Source: Chitinophagaceae bacterium
Lineage (GTDB): Bacteria > Bacteroidota > Bacteroidia > Chitinophagales > Chitinophagaceae
NCBI GenBank assembly: GCA_020847395.1
Contig: JADLCD010000108.1
Location: 1 to 43,148, forward strand
DNA: 43,148 bases
Direction: 5' to 3'
Below are positions 35,052 through 43,148 of this stretch, in pieces (within the stretch, counting starts at the first letter, position 1; every line of letters begins with the position of its first letter). The position numbers and the translations under genes are program-made. A model generated the notes under the pieces. The model did no database searches and was not told where the DNA came from. It saw only the letters and a program-made list of their open reading frames with translations.

Positions 35052-38000
35052 TTAAAAACCTACCTGTAAGCCTACCTGAAAAGCCTTTGGCTGGGGATAT
35101 ACAGCAAAGTCGATACCGTTGGTTAATGATGAATCGGGTGTTCTGTTACCCACTTCAGGATCATAACCGCTGTATTTGGTAAAAGTCAATATATTCTGAG
35201 CCGATACATATATCCTGAAATTTTTGATCGTTCCTTTTGTAACAGATCCTAAGGTATTTGCAGGAATATTATAACCCAACATGATATTTTTTAAACGCAG
35301 GTATGAACCATCTTCAATAAAGCGGGTTGAGGGTCTTGCATTCTGATTAGGATCGGAACTGATAGCTCTCGGGATATTAGTATCAGTATTGGTAGGAGTC
35401 CATGCGTCAAGCACCTGTGTACCTGCATTAAAGAAACGAACCATACCTTCAGTAATTACCCTGGTAGCATTGAAAATTTTATTACCCTGTACCCCCTGGA
35501 AAAATGCTGAGAAATCAAAGTTTTTGAAGTTAGCGCCCAGGTTAAACCCGTAAGTGAGCTTAGGAATAAAGCTGCCTAAAAACTGGCGGTCCTTAACATC
35601 TATTACTCCGTTCTTATCTGTGTCTTCAAACTTAAGATCACCGGGAGCTGTGCTCGCAGTTTGTGTAGGGCTGTTATCTACTTCCTGCTGGCTCTGGAAA
35701 ATACCTGATACCTTCCATCCGTAAAATGACTGGATAGCCTGGCCTGCAGCAGTATTAGTAATATTGTAGCTACCAAAATCAGCATTACCACCGGCTTCAA
35801 TATTGGTTACACCTTCAGCAAGGCGTGTTACCTGGTTTGTTACAACGCTTATATTGGCACTGGCAAACCAGGTAAATGCCCCCTGGCGATCATTAAAACC
35901 AACCTGCGTTTCAAAGCCACTGTTCTTCATTGAACCTACGTTTTGAGAAACAGTGCTGGTAATAAAACCCATTGATGGAGGGAGTGGCACACTCAGGATA
36001 AGATTGTCTGTTTTACGATTATAATATTCAAGTGATAAGGTGAATTTGTTTTGCAACAAGCCCAGGTCTAAGCCGATATTCATTTGCTTTGTTGTTTCCC
36101 ATTCCAGGTCCTGGTTACCCAAACGCTGAATTGATGAAGCCGGACCACCGGTAATATTATTATTGAAAGGATATTGCGCACTATTGGCACTTACTGATAC
36201 CAGCCAGGGCGTAGCCCCTAATACATTCCCATTAAAACCAGTAATGCCATACCCTGCTCTTACTTTGAGCTCAGATATGATAGATTGGTCTAACATAAAG
36301 TTTTCCTGGTCAATCCTCCAGCCAACTGAAGCTGATGGAAAGGTTGCCCGTTTCTTTCCAGGCGCCCAAACTGATAGCCCATCACGGCGTATAGCTGCAC
36401 TCAGTATATATTTTCCTTTATAATCATAGTTCAAACGACCTAAATATGAAATCAGGTTAAAATCATATATTAAGGTTTGTACAGAAACATTTTTAGCGTT
36501 ATACAACATTTTAAGTTCATTTGATTCCTGCTGACCGCTTGCATTTTCCTGCTTTATTTTCTGGGTTTGCATTTCATACACCGCAATAGCATTCACGTGG
36601 TGATCACCAAATTCCTTATCAAATGTAAGCTGCTGGGTATACAACTGCACTGTTGATAAACTGCGGTTATTCGTGATAGTAGCCACGGTTGCACTTGAAC
36701 CGGCTATAGCACCATTGTCGTTGAATATTGGTGCAAAACGATAATCAATTGTATTAGCATAGTCAACGCCAAAAGTGGATCTGAATTTCAGCCATTTTGT
36801 GAAATTAACATCGAGGTAAGCAGTACCAAAAACCTTCGCTGTTTTCCTGCTTCCCGGGTTTTTCAGCTCAGCATCTTCAATCGGGTTGGTAGGGTCTCCT
36901 CCATCAAGTGTGCTGTTTACGCCCCTGTATCCCCCGTTAGAAGTAGGGTCATATACGGGCATATGCGGCATCATCCTTATAACATTTACAAGGTTGGTTC
37001 TTGAACCCGTTTCGTTATTATCATAAGCCTGGTTACCATAACCTACATATAATGTTTGTCCGAAAGTGAATACTTTGCTGATATTATGATCAGAATTGAT
37101 CCTGAAATTATAACGCCTGAAGCCAACGCTCGGGGCAGTACCTTTCTGATCGAAAAAGCCTGCTGATGCATAGAATCTTGAAATATCATTTCCACCGCTT
37201 AATCCTATATTATGGCCGGTCATAGCGCCTTTGCGGAAATAAGCATCCTGCCAGTTGGTATTTGTTTCACCATATGTTTGTTTGGCTCCATCATAAACAG
37301 GCGTGCTTGCCCAGGGTTCCAGCAGCCTGTCTACCTGGGTACCACGATAGGCAACGGCATATTTTTTAAATCCTTCCGTATCCAGCAGATCAAGACGCTG
37401 GGTTACGGTTTGTGTTCCGTAAGAGGCATCATAATTTACCCGGAGTTGGCCATCTTTCCTGCCCTTTTTGGTTGTGATCATAATAACGCCATTGGTAGCT
37501 CTTGAACCGTAAATAGCAGCAGATGACGCATCTTTTAAAACGTCAACGGATTCAATATCTTTTGTATCAATAGATTCAAGATTACCTGTAGGAAGTCCAT
37601 CAACTACATATAAAGGATCTGATGCGTAGCTTATAGAACTGATGCCCCTGATGCGTACAATTGGTGCGGCACCGGGGCTGCCATTGTTGGTTACAGTTAC
37701 ACCTGACACCCTTCCCTGCAAGGCCTGTGATATGCTTACTGCCGGCAGTTCATTTAATGTTTTACCGTTTACACTTGCAACGGCGCCGGTTACCAGGGTT
37801 CTTTTTTGTGTACCATAGCCCACCACCACTACTTCATCCAATGCCCGGTTTGTGAGGCTCAATATAACCTGCATCGGCGCTTTATCATCAATAGCAACTT
37901 CTTTGGTTTCCATTCCAACAAAAGAAAATATAAGCGTCTTTGCATTATCTTCTACTTCAAGTGAAAAAGTTCCGGCCGAATTAGTGGTAGTTGCTTTAGT

Positions 38001-38489
38001 TGTACCCTTTACCTGCACAGAAACGCCTGCAAGTGGTTCGCCTCTTTCATTCATAACATTTCCTCTTATTGTTTTCACCAATAAGGGAGCTTTATCTGCA
38101 CTTACATCAGGTAACCGGTTCTTTTCAGAAATGATAAAAATGCCTGATGATTCATCAAAACGATACTTAAGTTTTGTAAATGCCATTACCTCATTCATAA
38201 TTTCTGATAAAGGCTTTTTCTTTGCATTTACAGTAACAATTCTTCCCTCAGGAATAATGTCATTACAATAGGCAAAACGGTAGTCTGTCTCTTTCTCAAT
38301 AACCTTAAAAAAAGTAGTGAGTTTTACGCCGTTAAGTGTAAGACTTAACTTAACATCCTGCGAAAAACCTCCTGCTTTTACGGATAGGGCACCGATAATC
38401 AGAAAAAAGGAAGTTAGTTTCATAACTTTAAGCAGCTTGGTTAGAGCCGGAGGCGTATACTCTCCCTCCAAAGCATAATTTTTTTTCAT
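35052..38489 (-). CDS. SusC/RagA-family TonB-linked transporter with STN domain
   Basis: A ~1145-aa outer-membrane transporter. After a signal (LTSFFLIIGALSVKAGGFSQ) comes an STN signalling domain (~residues 45-105; FKVIEKETDYRFAYC), then a carboxypeptidase-like beta domain (RGNVMNERGEPLAGVSVQVK), the SusC signature DEVVVVGYGTQKR, the plug and a large barrel. The STN domain means the transporter signals to the FecR/sigma pair encoded upstream. The ATG at 38489 (MKKNYALEGEYTPP) resembles the usual start of Chitinophagaceae members; 38504 and 38525 are alternatives. Substrate unknown; a glycan or peptide is likely. Confidence 0.95.
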   Translation of the reverse strand: MKKNYALEGEYTPPALTKLLKVMKLTSFFLIIGALSVKAGGFSQDVKLSLTLNGVKLTTFFKVIEKETDYRFAYCNDIIPEGRIVTVNAKKKPLSEIMNEVMAFTKLKYRFDESSGIFIISEKNRLPDVSADKAPLLVKTIRGNVMNERGEPLAGVSVQVKGTTKATTTNSAGTFSLEVEDNAKTLIFSFVGMETKEVAIDDKAPMQVILSLTNRALDEVVVVGYGTQKRTLVTGAVASVNGKTLNELPAVSISQALQGRVSGVTVTNNGSPGAAPIVRIRGISSISYASDPLYVVDGLPTGNLESIDTKDIESVDVLKDASSAAIYGSRATNGVIMITTKKGRKDGQLRVNYDASYGTQTVTQRLDLLDTEGFKKYAVAYRGTQVDRLLEPWASTPVYDGAKQTYGETNTNWQDAYFRKGAMTGHNIGLSGGNDISRFYASAGFFDQKGTAPSVGFRRYNFRINSDHNISKVFTFGQTLYVGYGNQAYDNNETGSRTNLVNVIRMMPHMPVYDPTSNGGYRGVNSTLDGGDPTNPIEDAELKNPGSRKTAKVFGTAYLDVNFTKWLKFRSTFGVDYANTIDYRFAPIFNDNGAIAGSSATVATITNNRSLSTVQLYTQQLTFDKEFGDHHVNAIAVYEMQTQKIKQENASGQQESNELKMLYNAKNVSVQTLIYDFNLISYLGRLNYDYKGKYILSAAIRRDGLSVWAPGKKRATFPSASVGWRIDQENFMLDQSIISELKVRAGYGITGFNGNVLGATPWLVSVSANSAQYPFNNNITGGPASSIQRLGNQDLEWETTKQMNIGLDLGLLQNKFTLSLEYYNRKTDNLILSVPLPPSMGFITSTVSQNVGSMKNSGFETQVGFNDRQGAFTWFASANISVVTNQVTRLAEGVTNIEAGGNADFGSYNITNTAAGQAIQSFYGWKVSGIFQSQQEVDNSPTQTASTAPGDLKFEDTDKNGVIDVKDRQFLGSFIPKLTYGFNLGANFKNFDFSAFFQGVQGNKIFNATRVITEGMVRFFNAGTQVLDAWTPTNTDTNIPRAISSDPNQNARPSTRFIEDGSYLRLKNIMLGYNIPANTLGSVTKGTIKNFRIYVSAQNILTFTKYSGYDPEVGNRTPDSSLTNGIDFAVYPQPKAFQVGLQVGF

Positions 38490-38588
38490 ACCTTTAACTT
38501 GCATTTGATTTAAAAATAGAAACATCCTTCTCAGGGTGTTTCAGACTTTTAATACGGGGGTAATGTTACCGCATTAATCCCTGTATTT

Positions 38589-39695
38589 TTATTTTGACAG
38601 GGTGACTACCACTGTATCACCGGCTGTTATATTAAAATTGAACGCTTTGGATTCCTGCATAAATGCAAGCACTGTTTTCAGGTCTTCTTTTTCATACACG
38701 CCTGTAAAGCGGTAATTCCTGACCGGCTCATCCAAAAATTCAATACGTACTCCATACCATCTTTCAAGCAATGCAGCTATATTGCTAAAGGAATCATCTT
38801 CGAATATTAATTTATTTTCCTTCCAGGCAATCTCCTTTATATCGCCATGATCGGTGGCTTTAATATTTTTAGGCATACTTTGCTGCACATTAATCTCCTT
38901 CTTTTTAAGTTTGCCTGAATTATTATTACCAACTTCAGCAAACTCTTGCTGCCAGGCTATTTTTTGATTGGGGTGAAGTAATAATACCTGGTTGTCATGT
39001 TCTTTTAATGTAACCTCTATTAGCCCTCTTATTAAAGATGTTTCTGTAAGCTTTTCATTTTCATAGGCTTTTACGTCAAACGCCGTACCCAGCGCTTTAA
39101 CATCCATGGCAGGGGTATGCACAATAAAGGGTGTATTTGTATCATGCTTTACGTCAAAAAAAGCTTCTCCTTTTAAATATACATCCCGGGAAGTAATACC
39201 AAAATGTTCATCAATGGTTATTGCACTACCGGCATTAAGATTAACAACAGAGCCATCCGGAAGCTGAATATTTTTTCTTTCGCCAAGACTTGTTGCAAAA
39301 GTTTTTACACTATTATTTGAAGATGTAAAATACCGGATTGAAAAAAATACAAGTAGCAAAAAAACTGCGGCTATTCCCGCTAACTTCAACCATAAAGGAG
39401 TTTTCTTTCCAGGCTCTTTTTCTGCCCAATCTCCCATTTTTATTACAGGAGCAATATCTTTCTGATTCAGTTTGTTTCTTAATCGTTCAGCCTGTTCTTC
39501 CCTGTCAGCATCTGCCAATATAGTAAATAACAGGGTAAATCTTTCCCTTGCAAGTTCAACTACTTCCCTTTGTGAGGGGTTCTGAATGATGTAGTTTTCC
39601 CAAAATGCAGTGTCCTGCGGAGATGAATTTTTACAATAGTTGATAAAAGATTCATCAGCAAGCAAATCTGCTATTTCCATTTTAGCCTTTTGCAT
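38589..39695 (-). CDS. FecR-family anti-sigma factor
   Basis: A 368-aa inner-membrane regulator. An N-terminal cytoplasmic helical region (residues 1-80) binds the sigma factor. A single TM helix (LAGIAAVFLLLVFFSIRYF, about 87-105) leads to a periplasmic FecR domain (TSLGERKNIQLPDGSVVNLN ... YLKGEAFFDVKHD ... PFIVHTPAMDVKALGTAFDV) and the C-terminal DUF4974 domain (WYGVRIEFLDEPVRNYRFTG). It receives the STN signal from the SusC protein. It lies 81 bp after the sigma gene and 99 bp before susC, completing the sigma-FecR-SusC-SusD module. Confidence 0.95.
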   Translation of the reverse strand: MQKAKMEIADLLADESFINYCKNSSPQDTAFWENYIIQNPSQREVVELARERFTLLFTILADADREEQAERLRNKLNQKDIAPVIKMGDWAEKEPGKKTPLWLKLAGIAAVFLLLVFFSIRYFTSSNNSVKTFATSLGERKNIQLPDGSVVNLNAGSAITIDEHFGITSRDVYLKGEAFFDVKHDTNTPFIVHTPAMDVKALGTAFDVKAYENEKLTETSLIRGLIEVTLKEHDNQVLLLHPNQKIAWQQEFAEVGNNNSGKLKKKEINVQQSMPKNIKATDHGDIKEIAWKENKLIFEDDSFSNIAALLERWYGVRIEFLDEPVRNYRFTGVYEKEDLKTVLAFMQESKAFNFNITAGDTVVVTLSK

Positions 39696-39776
39696 ATTAA
39701 TTTATATACCGAACGCTATAAGCAGAGTAGCGACTTCTGCGTTTTTACCCCTTTTTCAAAAAAAATTATTGATTAA

Positions 39777-40388
39777 TCATTCGAGATACGAAATAAGCAG
39801 GCCAAGCATCATAGAAAGGAAGGCAGTGCTGTTATTTTGGCTGTTGCTTGCTATATCAAGCCTTAGTTTTTTTAAAGCTTCATGAATTTTATTGTATACC
39901 GTACGATGCGATAACCCGGTTTGCTGAACTATTTCTTCGTAACTAAGTCCTTCATAAAATTTAAGGATTATCAGCTCTTTTTGCCTTGCAGGCAACTCAC
40001 ATAAATAACTCATTAATAATCTATACAAATGATTTTGCTGATCTTTGTCTATCAGGTGTTCTTCCGGAGTGGGAGAGTAGTCTTCTGAATACTCGCTGTG
40101 AACAATTTGTAAAGTTGATATACGAGCGTTTTTTTTCCAGTCAAGCGACAACTTTCGTAAAAAAGACATAACGAGATATGATCTCACATTTTTTGCCACA
40201 TTAATGGTTTGTCTTTTTTCCCAGAGATATAGAAACAATTGCTGAATAGTGTCTTTTACCAGCTGGGCATCTTTGATCTCCCGGATACCTAAAAAAAAGA
40301 GTGTATGATAATACTTGTTATAAAGAGACAGAAACATTTCCTGATCACCCTGCAGCATACCCTCCCATAGTGTTTCATCTGAATTCAT
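39777..40388 (-). CDS. ECF-family RNA polymerase sigma factor
   Basis: A 203-aa sigma-70 of the extracytoplasmic function group (Bacteroidetes expansion type). Region 2 includes KYYHTLFFLGIREIKDA and QLFLYLWEKRQTINVAKNVR. Region 4 is LPARQKELIILKFYEGLSYE with the HTH QQTGLSHRTVYNKIHEALKKLR. The open frame opens with TTG at 40394, but the ATG at 40388 (MNSDETLWEG) is the better start. It is probably held inactive by the FecR protein encoded next and drives the susCD cluster when the ligand is present. Confidence 0.94.
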   Translation of the reverse strand: MNSDETLWEGMLQGDQEMFLSLYNKYYHTLFFLGIREIKDAQLVKDTIQQLFLYLWEKRQTINVAKNVRSYLVMSFLRKLSLDWKKNARISTLQIVHSEYSEDYSPTPEEHLIDKDQQNHLYRLLMSYLCELPARQKELIILKFYEGLSYEEIVQQTGLSHRTVYNKIHEALKKLRLDIASNSQNNSTAFLSMMLGLLISYLE

Positions 40389-40523
40389 AAGCAAGTTCGT
40401 TAGTAATGAAATGGAAACAATGATTGTGAAGTTAACACTTTATTTAAATTCCTATATTAATATTAAGCTATCTATAAAACACCTGATAAGCTTATAGAAA
40501 ATCAAAGAAAAATTAGTCAGCCC

Positions 40524-41882
40524 TTAGTCTGCAACATCATTAAAACTAATTCTTTTTTCGGGATAAGCTTCGGCATACCTGTAAATTATATCGCGAATAA
40601 AATCGTTATCAATATACGGGGTAAGTATCTTTTTTATTGAGCCGAGTTTCTTTGCTTTCATCTCCTTAGGAATATAACCCATGCCGTAAAATCTTCCTCT
40701 TTCAATCAGCAGGCAGCTATGTTGGTCAGGTTCCACACCATCTCCTATTACAGCAAACGTTGGTAACTCATCGTGCAATGTTTGCAAAGCAACTTCAACG
40801 CGTTTGTTATAAATTTCAGGCGCATCATACACCTCCTGCGCTTCACCCATTTCTTTTGTTTTATCAACAAAACAAAGTTTGGGCGAGAGTTGATGGCGTT
40901 CAATCATATTCCATAGTAAACGATAACCCTCCCACATTAATCCAAATGTATGTACAGGTCTTAAATGTTTTCGTTTCCTTTCAATCGCAAGCCTGGCATA
41001 TCCTTTCTGATCTTCAAAAACATATAGCCCGTATTGAAAATCAATTTGCTTTCTGCTGGTATTGTATATCGGCCACAATTTTTTTATTTCTGTTTCTTCC
41101 AATACCGCTGCCATCAGTTCTGTGCCGCAAAGCTGGTAGCTGATATGATGCACATTCCTAATGAACTCCTGTTTTTGCCTGCCCGTGCCATTGTGTGTAA
41201 AATGACTGCTTACCCTGCTTTTTAAACTCTTCGCTTTTCCTACATAAATCACTTTTCCTTTCTGATCTCTGAAATAATATACACCCGGTTTGCGTGGTAG
41301 CTGCTCAATCTGTTCTTTAGGGAGGTATAATGGCAGGTATTGTTCTTTAGAAGATTTTTTTAAAAACTGGTATACATAATTCTGCCGGTCGTTCTTCAAT
41401 AACCGTTCAAATAATAAAACAGTTGCCATTGCATCGCCTGCTGCCCTGTGGCGGTTGGTAATTGGTATTTCAAGTGAGCGGCAAATATTTCCAAGACTGT
41501 ATGATAACAAGCCCGTAAAAATCTTTCGTGTTAGTCTTACTGTACACAGTTTTTTTATATTCAAATTATATCCGCAGGATTGCAATGCGCTGTGTAAAAA
41601 AGAAAAATCAAAATTCACGTTGTGGGCAACAAATACCTTATCGTTCAGCAGCTCAAAAATTTGGGCAGCCACTTCTTCAAATATTGGCGCACCGGCTACC
41701 ATTTCATTGGTAATGCCCGTCATGGATTGAATAAAAAGCGGAATAGGCTGCTGCGGGTTAATAAGCGTTTCAAAACTATCTATAATCTTTTCCCCGTCAT
41801 GCACATATACAGCCACTTCTGTTATACTGCTGGCCGAAGCATAACCACCGGTAGTTTCAATATCAACAATAGCGTAAATCAC
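40524..41882 (-). CDS. DEDDh 3'-5' exonuclease / GIY-YIG endonuclease fusion
   Basis: A 452-aa two-nuclease protein. Residues 1-165 form an epsilon-type exonuclease with Asp7 and Glu9 (VDIETTG), Asp92 (NVNFDFSFL), His145 and Asp150 (NRHRAAGD). Residues ~195-275 are a GIY-YIG domain of the UvrC/Cho type (KPGVYYF ... GKVIYVGKAKSLKSRVSSHF; catalytic Arg in KSR, Glu in VLEETEIKKL and the PIYN Asn). The C-terminal ~175 residues are a less conserved domain. Such proteins are present across Bacteroidota, and a DNA-repair role (Cho-like incision plus trimming) is inferred. The start codon is GTG (41880-41882). Confidence 0.92.
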   Translation of the reverse strand: MIYAIVDIETTGGYASASSITEVAVYVHDGEKIIDSFETLINPQQPIPLFIQSMTGITNEMVAGAPIFEEVAAQIFELLNDKVFVAHNVNFDFSFLHSALQSCGYNLNIKKLCTVRLTRKIFTGLLSYSLGNICRSLEIPITNRHRAAGDAMATVLLFERLLKNDRQNYVYQFLKKSSKEQYLPLYLPKEQIEQLPRKPGVYYFRDQKGKVIYVGKAKSLKSRVSSHFTHNGTGRQKQEFIRNVHHISYQLCGTELMAAVLEETEIKKLWPIYNTSRKQIDFQYGLYVFEDQKGYARLAIERKRKHLRPVHTFGLMWEGYRLLWNMIERHQLSPKLCFVDKTKEMGEAQEVYDAPEIYNKRVEVALQTLHDELPTFAVIGDGVEPDQHSCLLIERGRFYGMGYIPKEMKAKKLGSIKKILTPYIDNDFIRDIIYRYAEAYPEKRISFNDVAD

Positions 41883-42041
41883 CCCAATATTTATATTATC
41901 TAAAGATAAAATCCTTTGTTCACAATCAAAAAATCAAATAAAATATATTGATTATCAATGTTTAATAAAGAAAATACTCATTTTTATCACATTATTACCA
42001 TTAATACACAATAAACAGGTCAAAATTTGCAGGAAATTATT

Positions 42042-42049
42042 TAGCTTTG
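42042..42049 (+). promoter_or_regulatory. Candidate -7 box of the 34-aa gene
   Basis: TAGCTTTG matches TAnnTTTG. Transcription would begin near 42055, giving a leader of about 135 nt. A TTTG at 42026-42029 is too close for a standard -33. Confidence 0.35.
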
Positions 42050-42164
42050 GTTTATACTTAGATTTAGCTGACGATTGTGCTTCTTCCGAATGGATTTTCT
42101 CAACCGAAAAGTTAAAATCATTTTATAAAACCATCCTTTGAAAGCTTTGTAGTAATCCGGTCCT

Positions 42165-42184
42165 GATTTTTCACTTTAAAAATC
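42165..42184 (+). promoter_or_regulatory. Leader hairpin immediately upstream of the 34-aa ORF
   Basis: GATTTTT (42165-42171) and AAAAATC (42178-42184) form a perfect 7-bp stem with a 6-nt loop, ending 6 nt before the ATG. It could modulate translation initiation. Confidence 0.4.
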
Positions 42185-42190
42185 AAGCGT

Positions 42191-42295
42191 ATGAAGCTTT
42201 TTACATCATTACATGTAGGTGAGAGTGCAAGAATCGCTACAATTGTTATTCTCGCTTATACAGCGATTGTTGTTATCACTTACCTCTCCTGGTAA
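42191..42295 (+). CDS. 34-aa single-helix membrane peptide, unknown function
   Basis: ATG AAG CTT TTT ... TCC TGG TAA. The peptide has a polar start (MKLFTSLHVGESARIA) and one hydrophobic helix of about 18 residues ending YLSW. It is too short for ordinary gene finders. It is supported by its position in a separate transcription unit: an exact -7 box upstream and an intrinsic terminator 26 bp after the stop. I do not recognise a family. The alternative is that the unit is a small RNA and the ORF is chance. Confidence 0.5.
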   Translation: MKLFTSLHVGESARIATIVILAYTAIVVITYLSW

Positions 42296-42320
42296 AAAAT
42301 TATTTATTATTTGGACGGAG

Positions 42321-42355
42321 ACACTTTTTCGCTATATGCGGGAAAGTGTTTTTTT
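42321..42355 (+). terminator. Intrinsic terminator between the 34-aa gene and valS
   Basis: ACACTTTTTCGC (42321-42332) and GCGGGAAAGTGT (42338-42349) pair over 12 positions, including two T-G pairs, around a 5-nt loop. A T run follows to 42355. Confidence 0.8.
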
Positions 42356-42365
42356 GTTTTATACG

Positions 42366-42373
42366 TACTTTTG
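42366..42373 (+). promoter_or_regulatory. -7 promoter box of valS
   Basis: TACTTTTG is an exact TAnnTTTG match, 18 nt before the valS ATG and directly after the preceding terminator. Confidence 0.5.
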
Positions 42374-42391
42374 CACCCCGAATAAACATTT

Positions 42392-43148
42392 ATGGAGCTT
42401 AGCAAAAATTATATTCCGGCATCTGCAGAAGATAAATGGAATCAACATTGGAAAGAAAGGCAATACTTTAAAAGCACACCCGATAACAGGAAACCTTTTA
42501 CTGTTGTAATACCACCGCCAAATGTAACAGGGGTATTGCATATGGGGCATACGCTTAATGAAACCGTGCAGGATATACTGGTACGCAGAGCCCGTATGAG
42601 TGGCTACAATGCCTGCTGGGTGCCTGGCAGCGATCATGCTTCTATAGCTACAGAAGCAAAGGTTGTTGGCATGCTTAAAGAAAAAGGCATTGATAAAAAC
42701 AATCTTACAAGAGAAGAATTTTTAAAATACGCTTTTGAGTGGAAAGAAAAATATGGTGGTATTATTTATCACCAGATTGAAAAATTGGGATGCAGCGTTG
42801 ACTGGGATCGCGTTACGTTTACAATGGATACTGATTATTATAAAGCAGTAATGAAAGTATTTGTTGACCTGCACGACAAAGGATTAATTTATCGCGGAGC
42901 AAGAATGATTAACTGGGATCCTGCTGCAAAAACTGCCTTGAGCGATGAAGAAGTTGAGTACAAAGACATCCAGGGTAAGCTTTATCATATACGCTACGAT
43001 TTAAAAGATGCAGCGGGTAACGCCATAACAAACCCGCAAACAGGCGAAAAGGGAATTGTAATAGCAACCCAACGTCCTGAAACTATTATGGGAGATACTG
43101 CTATCTGCGTTCATCCTAACGATGAACGCTATGCGCATTTAAAAAATG
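42392..43148 (+). CDS. valS: Valyl-tRNA synthetase, 5' part (cut by window end)
   Basis: The first 252 codons of a class I aminoacyl-tRNA synthetase. The ValS N-terminus carries the HIGH-type signature in [20 protein letters not shown] and then [17 protein letters not shown]. The start of the CP1 editing domain is visible in [17 protein letters not shown]. The frame is still open at 43148, so the KMSKS part lies outside. Start ATG at 42392 ([16 protein letters not shown]). Confidence 0.96.
   Translation, partial: MELSKNYIPASAEDKWNQHWKERQYFKSTPDNRKPFTVVIPPPNVTGVLHMGHTLNETVQDILVRRARMSGYNACWVPGSDHASIATEAKVVGMLKEKGIDKNNLTREEFLKYAFEWKEKYGGIIYHQIEKLGCSVDWDRVTFTMDTDYYKAVMKVFVDLHDKGLIYRGARMINWDPAAKTALSDEEVEYKDIQGKLYHIRYDLKDAAGNAITNPQTGEKGIVIATQRPETIMGDTAICVHPNDERYAHLKN

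Larger units (their letters stand above)
41883..42190. other. 308-bp divergent intergenic region
   Basis: It lies between the exonuclease fusion (minus) and the 34-aa gene (plus). It is AT-rich. It contains a near -7 box for the minus gene (TATCTTTA on that strand, about 41895-41910), the exact plus-strand box at 42042-42049, and a hairpin at 42165-42184 just before the 34-aa ATG. No other gene was seen. Confidence 0.6.

Overview
The window is a chromosomal segment of a member of the Bacteroidota, most likely family Chitinophagaceae. This rests on gene content: SusC/SusD, a FecR/ECF-sigma pair with an STN-type SusC, DUF4249, a CRTAC1-like FG-GAP lipoprotein and a FadN-type fusion. It also rests on repeated matches to the Bacteroidota -7 promoter box TAnnTTTG just upstream of start codons. 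No rRNA, tRNA, CRISPR array, phage module or transposase was seen. It is mostly housekeeping DNA with a nutrient-uptake block at the right.

Left part (1-9.3 kb): a small membrane protein converges on and overlaps lpxB. A surE / 99-aa membrane protein / lpxB operon runs on the minus strand. Next comes a 0.63-kb array of five ~126-bp units, each with a long hairpin. The array lies between surE and a divergent XRE/S24 (LexA/CI-like) regulator that has two operator-like palindromes at its start. A GMC flavoprotein and its Tat-type small subunit follow, then ruvX, an M20 amidohydrolase and trmD.

Middle (9.3-26.4 kb): an S4-domain RNA-binding protein, a secreted DPP-IV-type S9 peptidase, and convergent to it an 893-aa protein joining a caspase-like (C14) domain to a complete subtilisin-like (S8) domain. 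Then a DinB protein overlapping a five-bladed-propeller glycosidase-like lipoprotein, a small unknown gene bracketed by related repeats, a GNAT acetyltransferase, acpP-fabF-rnc, a FadN-like beta-oxidation fusion, a glycerate 2-kinase and a DprE1-like FAD oxidase.

Right part (26.4-43.1 kb, mostly minus strand): a TonB receptor/DUF4249 pair; a sigma factor - FecR - SusC - SusD cluster followed, after a strong terminator hairpin, by a 1121-aa FG-GAP/ASPIC-UnbV lipoprotein; a DEDDh exonuclease/GIY-YIG fusion; a 34-aa membrane-peptide gene with its own candidate promoter and terminator; and the 5' end of valS, cut by the window edge.

Most worth following up: the caspase-subtilisin fusion, the hairpin array beside the XRE/S24 gene with its twin operators, the 98-nt nested hairpin at 9433-9530, the 34-aa gene unit, and the group of genes whose -7 boxes sit only 3-4 nt before the ATG (possible leaderless mRNAs). 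All function calls come from reading the sequence; no database search was run.
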